From the NCBI RefSeq assembly GCF_003319185.1, contig NZ_QOHJ01000003.1, positions 1 to 64,000 of the forward strand: a DNA stretch of 64,000 nucleotides. The letters are read 5' to 3'. Both the position numbers and the translations under genes were made by a program. Shown here piece after piece: positions 61,835-64,000 of this stretch (positions within the stretch are counted from its first letter, which is position 1; each line of letters begins with the position of its first letter). Below the pieces are notes generated by a model. It was not told the origin of the DNA, made no database searches, and was given only the letters and a program-made list of their open reading frames with translations. Source of the stretch: Blastococcus sp. TF02A-30 (lineage in GTDB: Bacteria > Actinomycetota > Actinomycetes > Mycobacteriales > Geodermatophilaceae).

Positions 61835-61868
61835 GAGAGGCCCAGGACCACCAGGTCCTGGGCCTCTC
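61835..61868 (-). terminator. ctaD terminator
   Basis: Perfect 15-bp stem GAGAGGCCCAGGACC / GGTCCTGGGCCTCTC with an ACCA loop, 21 nt after the ctaD stop and before the serB start on the minus strand. Confidence 0.85.
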
Positions 61869-61889
61869 CTGTTCAGCGGTCGCTGACGA

Positions 61890-63647
61890 TCACGTGGGGT
61901 CGGGGTCGTTCGGCCCCTGCCGGCGACCCGCGGTGGCGCCGATCTCGCTGACGCCGCCGTAGGGCTCGTGCCGCTTGCCGGCGTGGGCCTCGGCCTGGAG
62001 CCGGTCGACCAGGTGCGGGTAGTGCGCCTCGAACGCCGGGCGCTCCGAGCGGATCCGCGGGATCTCGACGAAGTTGTGCCGCGGCGGCGGCGACGACGTC
62101 GCCCACTCCAGCGAGTTGCCGTGGCCCCACGGGTCGTCGCGCAGGGCGAGCTTCCCGTACTTCCACGACCGGACCACGTTGTAGACGAACGGGATCACCG
62201 AGGCGCCCAGCACGAAGCTGAAGATCGTCGAGATCATGTTCAGCGTGGTGAAGGTGTCGGTCGGCAGGTAGTCCACGTAGCGGCGCGGCATGCCCTCGTT
62301 GCCCAGCCAGTGCTGGATGAGGAAGGTGCCGTGGAAGCCGATGAAGGTCAGCCAGAACTGCAGCTTGCCCAGCCGCTCGTCCATCATCCGGCCGCACATC
62401 TTCGGGAACCAGAAGTAGATGCCGGCGTAGGCGGCGAACACGACCGTGCCGAACACGACGTAGTGGAAGTGCGCGACGACGAAGTAGGAGTCGTGCACGT
62501 GGAAGTCCAGCGGCGGGCTGGCCAGCAGCACACCGGTCAGACCACCGAGGAGGAAGGTGACCATGAAGCCGATCGAGAACAGCATCGGCGTCTCGAAGGT
62601 CATCTGGCCGCGCCACATGGTGCCGATCCAGTTGAAGAACTTCAGACCGGTCGGGACGGCGATCAGGTACGTCAGGAAGGCGAAGAAGGGCAGCAACACC
62701 GCGCCGGTGGCGAACATGTGGTGCGCCCAGACGGCCAGCGACAGGAAGCCGATGGCCAGGGTGGCGGCCACCATGCCCTTGTAGCCGAACAGCGGCTTGC
62801 GGGCGAAGACCGGGATGATCTCGGTGACGATGCCGAAGAACGGCAGCGCGATGATGTAGACCTCGGGGTGCCCGAAGAACCAGAACAGGTGCTGCCACAG
62901 CATCGGCCCGCCGTTCTCCGGCGAGTAGATGAGCGAGCCCAGGTTGCGGTCGGCCATCAGCGCGAACAGCGCGGCGGTCAGGATCGGGAAGGCCAGCAGG
63001 ATCAGGATGCTGGTCACCAGGGTGTTCCAGGTGAAGATCGGCATCCGGAACATGGTCATGCCCGGCGCGCGCAGGCAGACGATCGTGGCGATGAAGTTGA
63101 CGCCACCGAGGATCGTGCCGAGGCCGCTGACCGCCAGGCCGCCGATCCACAGGTTGCCGCCGACGCCCGGCGTGTTCACCACGTTCGACAGCGGCGTGTA
63201 GGCCGTCCAGCCGAAGTCGGGCGCGCCACCCGGGGTGAGCATGCTCGACATCACGATCAGGCTGCCGAAGAGGAACAGCCAGAACGAGAAGGCGTTCAGC
63301 CGCGGGAACGCGACGTCGGGCGCACCGATCTGCAGCGGCATGATCAGGTTCGAGAACGCGAAGAACAGCGGCGTCGCGAACATCAGCAGCATCAGCGTGC
63401 CGTGCATCGTGAACAGCTGGTTGTACTGCTCCGGCGACAGGAACTGCAGCCCCGGACGGGCGAGCTCGCTGCGCATGAGGAGCGCCATCAGACCGCCCAC
63501 CATGAAGAAGGCGAACGAGGTCGTCAGGTACATCAGGCCGATGGTCTTGTGGTCGGTGGTGCGCAGCAGATTGCTCAGCCGCGACCCCTTCTCCACCACG
63601 TGGGCCGGGCTCGGCCGGCTCACGATGGGCGCCGGTGCAATCGTCAC
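61890..63647 (-). CDS. ctaD: Cytochrome c oxidase subunit I (aa3-type)
   Basis: 585 residues, 12 transmembrane helices. Heme and copper ligands are present: low-spin heme His in [13 protein letters not shown], CuB His and cross-linked Tyr in FFGHPEVYI, CuB His pair in [11 protein letters not shown], and the heme ligands in [16 protein letters not shown]- and D-channel residues look normal. Terminal oxidase of the bc1-aa3 branch. GTG at 63647 is chosen since the family starts about here; upstream in-frame sequence is Pro/Arg-rich. Confidence 0.95.
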   Translation of the reverse strand: MTIAPAPIVSRPSPAHVVEKGSRLSNLLRTTDHKTIGLMYLTTSFAFFMVGGLMALLMRSELARPGLQFLSPEQYNQLFTMHGTLMLLMFATPLFFAFSNLIMPLQIGAPDVAFPRLNAFSFWLFLFGSLIVMSSMLTPGGAPDFGWTAYTPLSNVVNTPGVGGNLWIGGLAVSGLGTILGGVNFIATIVCLRAPGMTMFRMPIFTWNTLVTSILILLAFPILTAALFALMADRNLGSLIYSPENGGPMLWQHLFWFFGHPEVYIIALPFFGIVTEIIPVFARKPLFGYKGMVAATLAIGFLSLAVWAHHMFATGAVLLPFFAFLTYLIAVPTGLKFFNWIGTMWRGQMTFETPMLFSIGFMVTFLLGGLTGVLLASPPLDFHVHDSYFVVAHFHYVVFGTVVFAAYAGIYFWFPKMCGRMMDERLGKLQFWLTFIGFHGTFLIQHWLGNEGMPRRYVDYLPTDTFTTLNMISTIFSFVLGASVIPFVYNVVRSWKYGKLALRDDPWGHGNSLEWATSSPPPRHNFVEIPRIRSERPAFEAHYPHLVDRLQAEAHAGKRHEPYGGVSEIGATAGRRQGPNDPDPT

Positions 63648-63657
63648 GACTGGCAGC

Positions 63658-64000
63658 TTAGACGGGCCCTCCGGCGCCGCCCCTCCGGGACGTGCCGGGC
63701 GCGCCGGGAGCCGCGCGGTAGCGGGCCACATCCACCGCGACCGTGACCGGGACCACGTCCGGGAGGACGGCGATCCGCCCGCGCAGCTCCTCCGCGGTGA
63801 CGTGCCGGGCGTGCGGCCCCATCCCCACGAGCGTGGCCACGGCGGCGTGGTCCAGCCGCAGCTCCTCGCGGTGCACCCCCGAGGCGACCGGCTCCAGGTG
63901 CGGCTCCAGCGAGGCGGCGAGCCGGTCGGCCTTGTCCGGGTCGACCCGCAGCAGGCCGAGCGGCCCGACCAGCTCCGCGAGGTGCTCGGCGGCCGGCGTC
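63658..64000 (-). CDS. rRNA methyltransferase (RlmA-like), C-terminal part only
   Basis: The frame runs off the right edge of the window, so only the last 113 residues are seen. [20 protein letters not shown] and the following [21 protein letters not shown] match the C-terminal lid of the RlmA/putative RNA methyltransferase group; the SAM-binding fold and zinc finger would lie beyond 64000. The tail is Gly/Arg/Pro-rich. Same strand as ctaD, 10 bp before its start. Confidence 0.7.
   Translation of the reverse strand, partial: TPAAEHLAELVGPLGLLRVDPDKADRLAASLEPHLEPVASGVHREELRLDHAAVATLVGMGPHARHVTAEELRGRIAVLPDVVPVTVAVDVARYRAAPGAPGTSRRGGAGGPV

Overview
The window is one contiguous piece of a very GC-rich chromosome of an actinobacterium. 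The evidence is extreme GC at third codon positions, frequent GTG starts, many 4-bp GTGA/ATGA gene overlaps, a mycobacterium-like mec-cysO-cysM-murI-phosphodiesterase-rph-rdgB block, a ctaD-serB neighbourhood, ClpS-DUF2017, and an actinobacterial-type CebR operator. The mix of bacteriophytochrome, stress-type regulators and phenylacetate catabolism suggests a soil or rock-surface member of the Frankia/Geodermatophilaceae side of the phylum. That placement is inference. About 72 protein genes and two tRNAs (Lys-CTT, Leu-TAG) are supported. I see no phage, transposase or CRISPR.

Layout. 1-8.1 kb: end of a phospholipase-D-like gene, then a TetR regulator, fadB-like, thiolase and acyl-CoA dehydrogenase operon (minus strand) facing a long-chain acyl-CoA ligase. 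8.1-12.4 kb: a membrane protein and winged-helix regulator pair whose promoter lies inside a perfect 18-bp inverted repeat; a ThiS/MoaD sulfur carrier coupled to an Asp-box propeller protein; an L,D-transpeptidase lipoprotein. 12.5-14.3 kb: tRNA-Lys, one secreted beta-helix gene, and a decayed copy of the tRNA 3' half, which looks like a relic integration. 14.3-24.3 kb: K+ channel, HAD hydrolase, flavoprotein, CebR-like regulator with GH1 beta-glucosidase, ABC exporter, MFS exporter. 24.4-28.8 kb: DUF488, proline catabolism (pruA, pruB, PucR-type regulator). 28.9-31.8 kb: heme oxygenase and a bacteriophytochrome whose output is a PP2C phosphatase. 32-38.9 kb: SDR, deacetylase, idi, then paaABCDE with a divergent TetR regulator and a clear operator. 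38.9-48.8 kb: hydrolases, transporter, epimerase, thioesterase/acyl-CoA dehydrogenase, STAS protein, EAL protein, TetR. 49-57.4 kb: tRNA-Leu, then the conserved cysteine/peptidoglycan/purine block, interrupted by bcp, yjbQ and a stand-alone LigD polymerase. 57.4-64 kb: clpS, pncB-pncA, serB, ctaD and the tail of an rRNA methyltransferase-like gene.

How parts work together. Acyl-CoA synthesis, dehydrogenation, hydration/oxidation and thiolysis are all encoded within 8 kb. PaaABCDE epoxidises phenylacetyl-CoA under a TetR repressor. BphO makes the biliverdin that BphP binds, and the PP2C output could feed an anti-sigma partner-switch (a STAS protein lies 13 kb away). Mec, CysO and CysM form the protein-thiocarboxylate cysteine pathway. 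PncB and PncA salvage NAD precursors. Several regulators appear to be read from leaderless mRNAs, with a TANNNT box ending 7-8 nt before the start codon.
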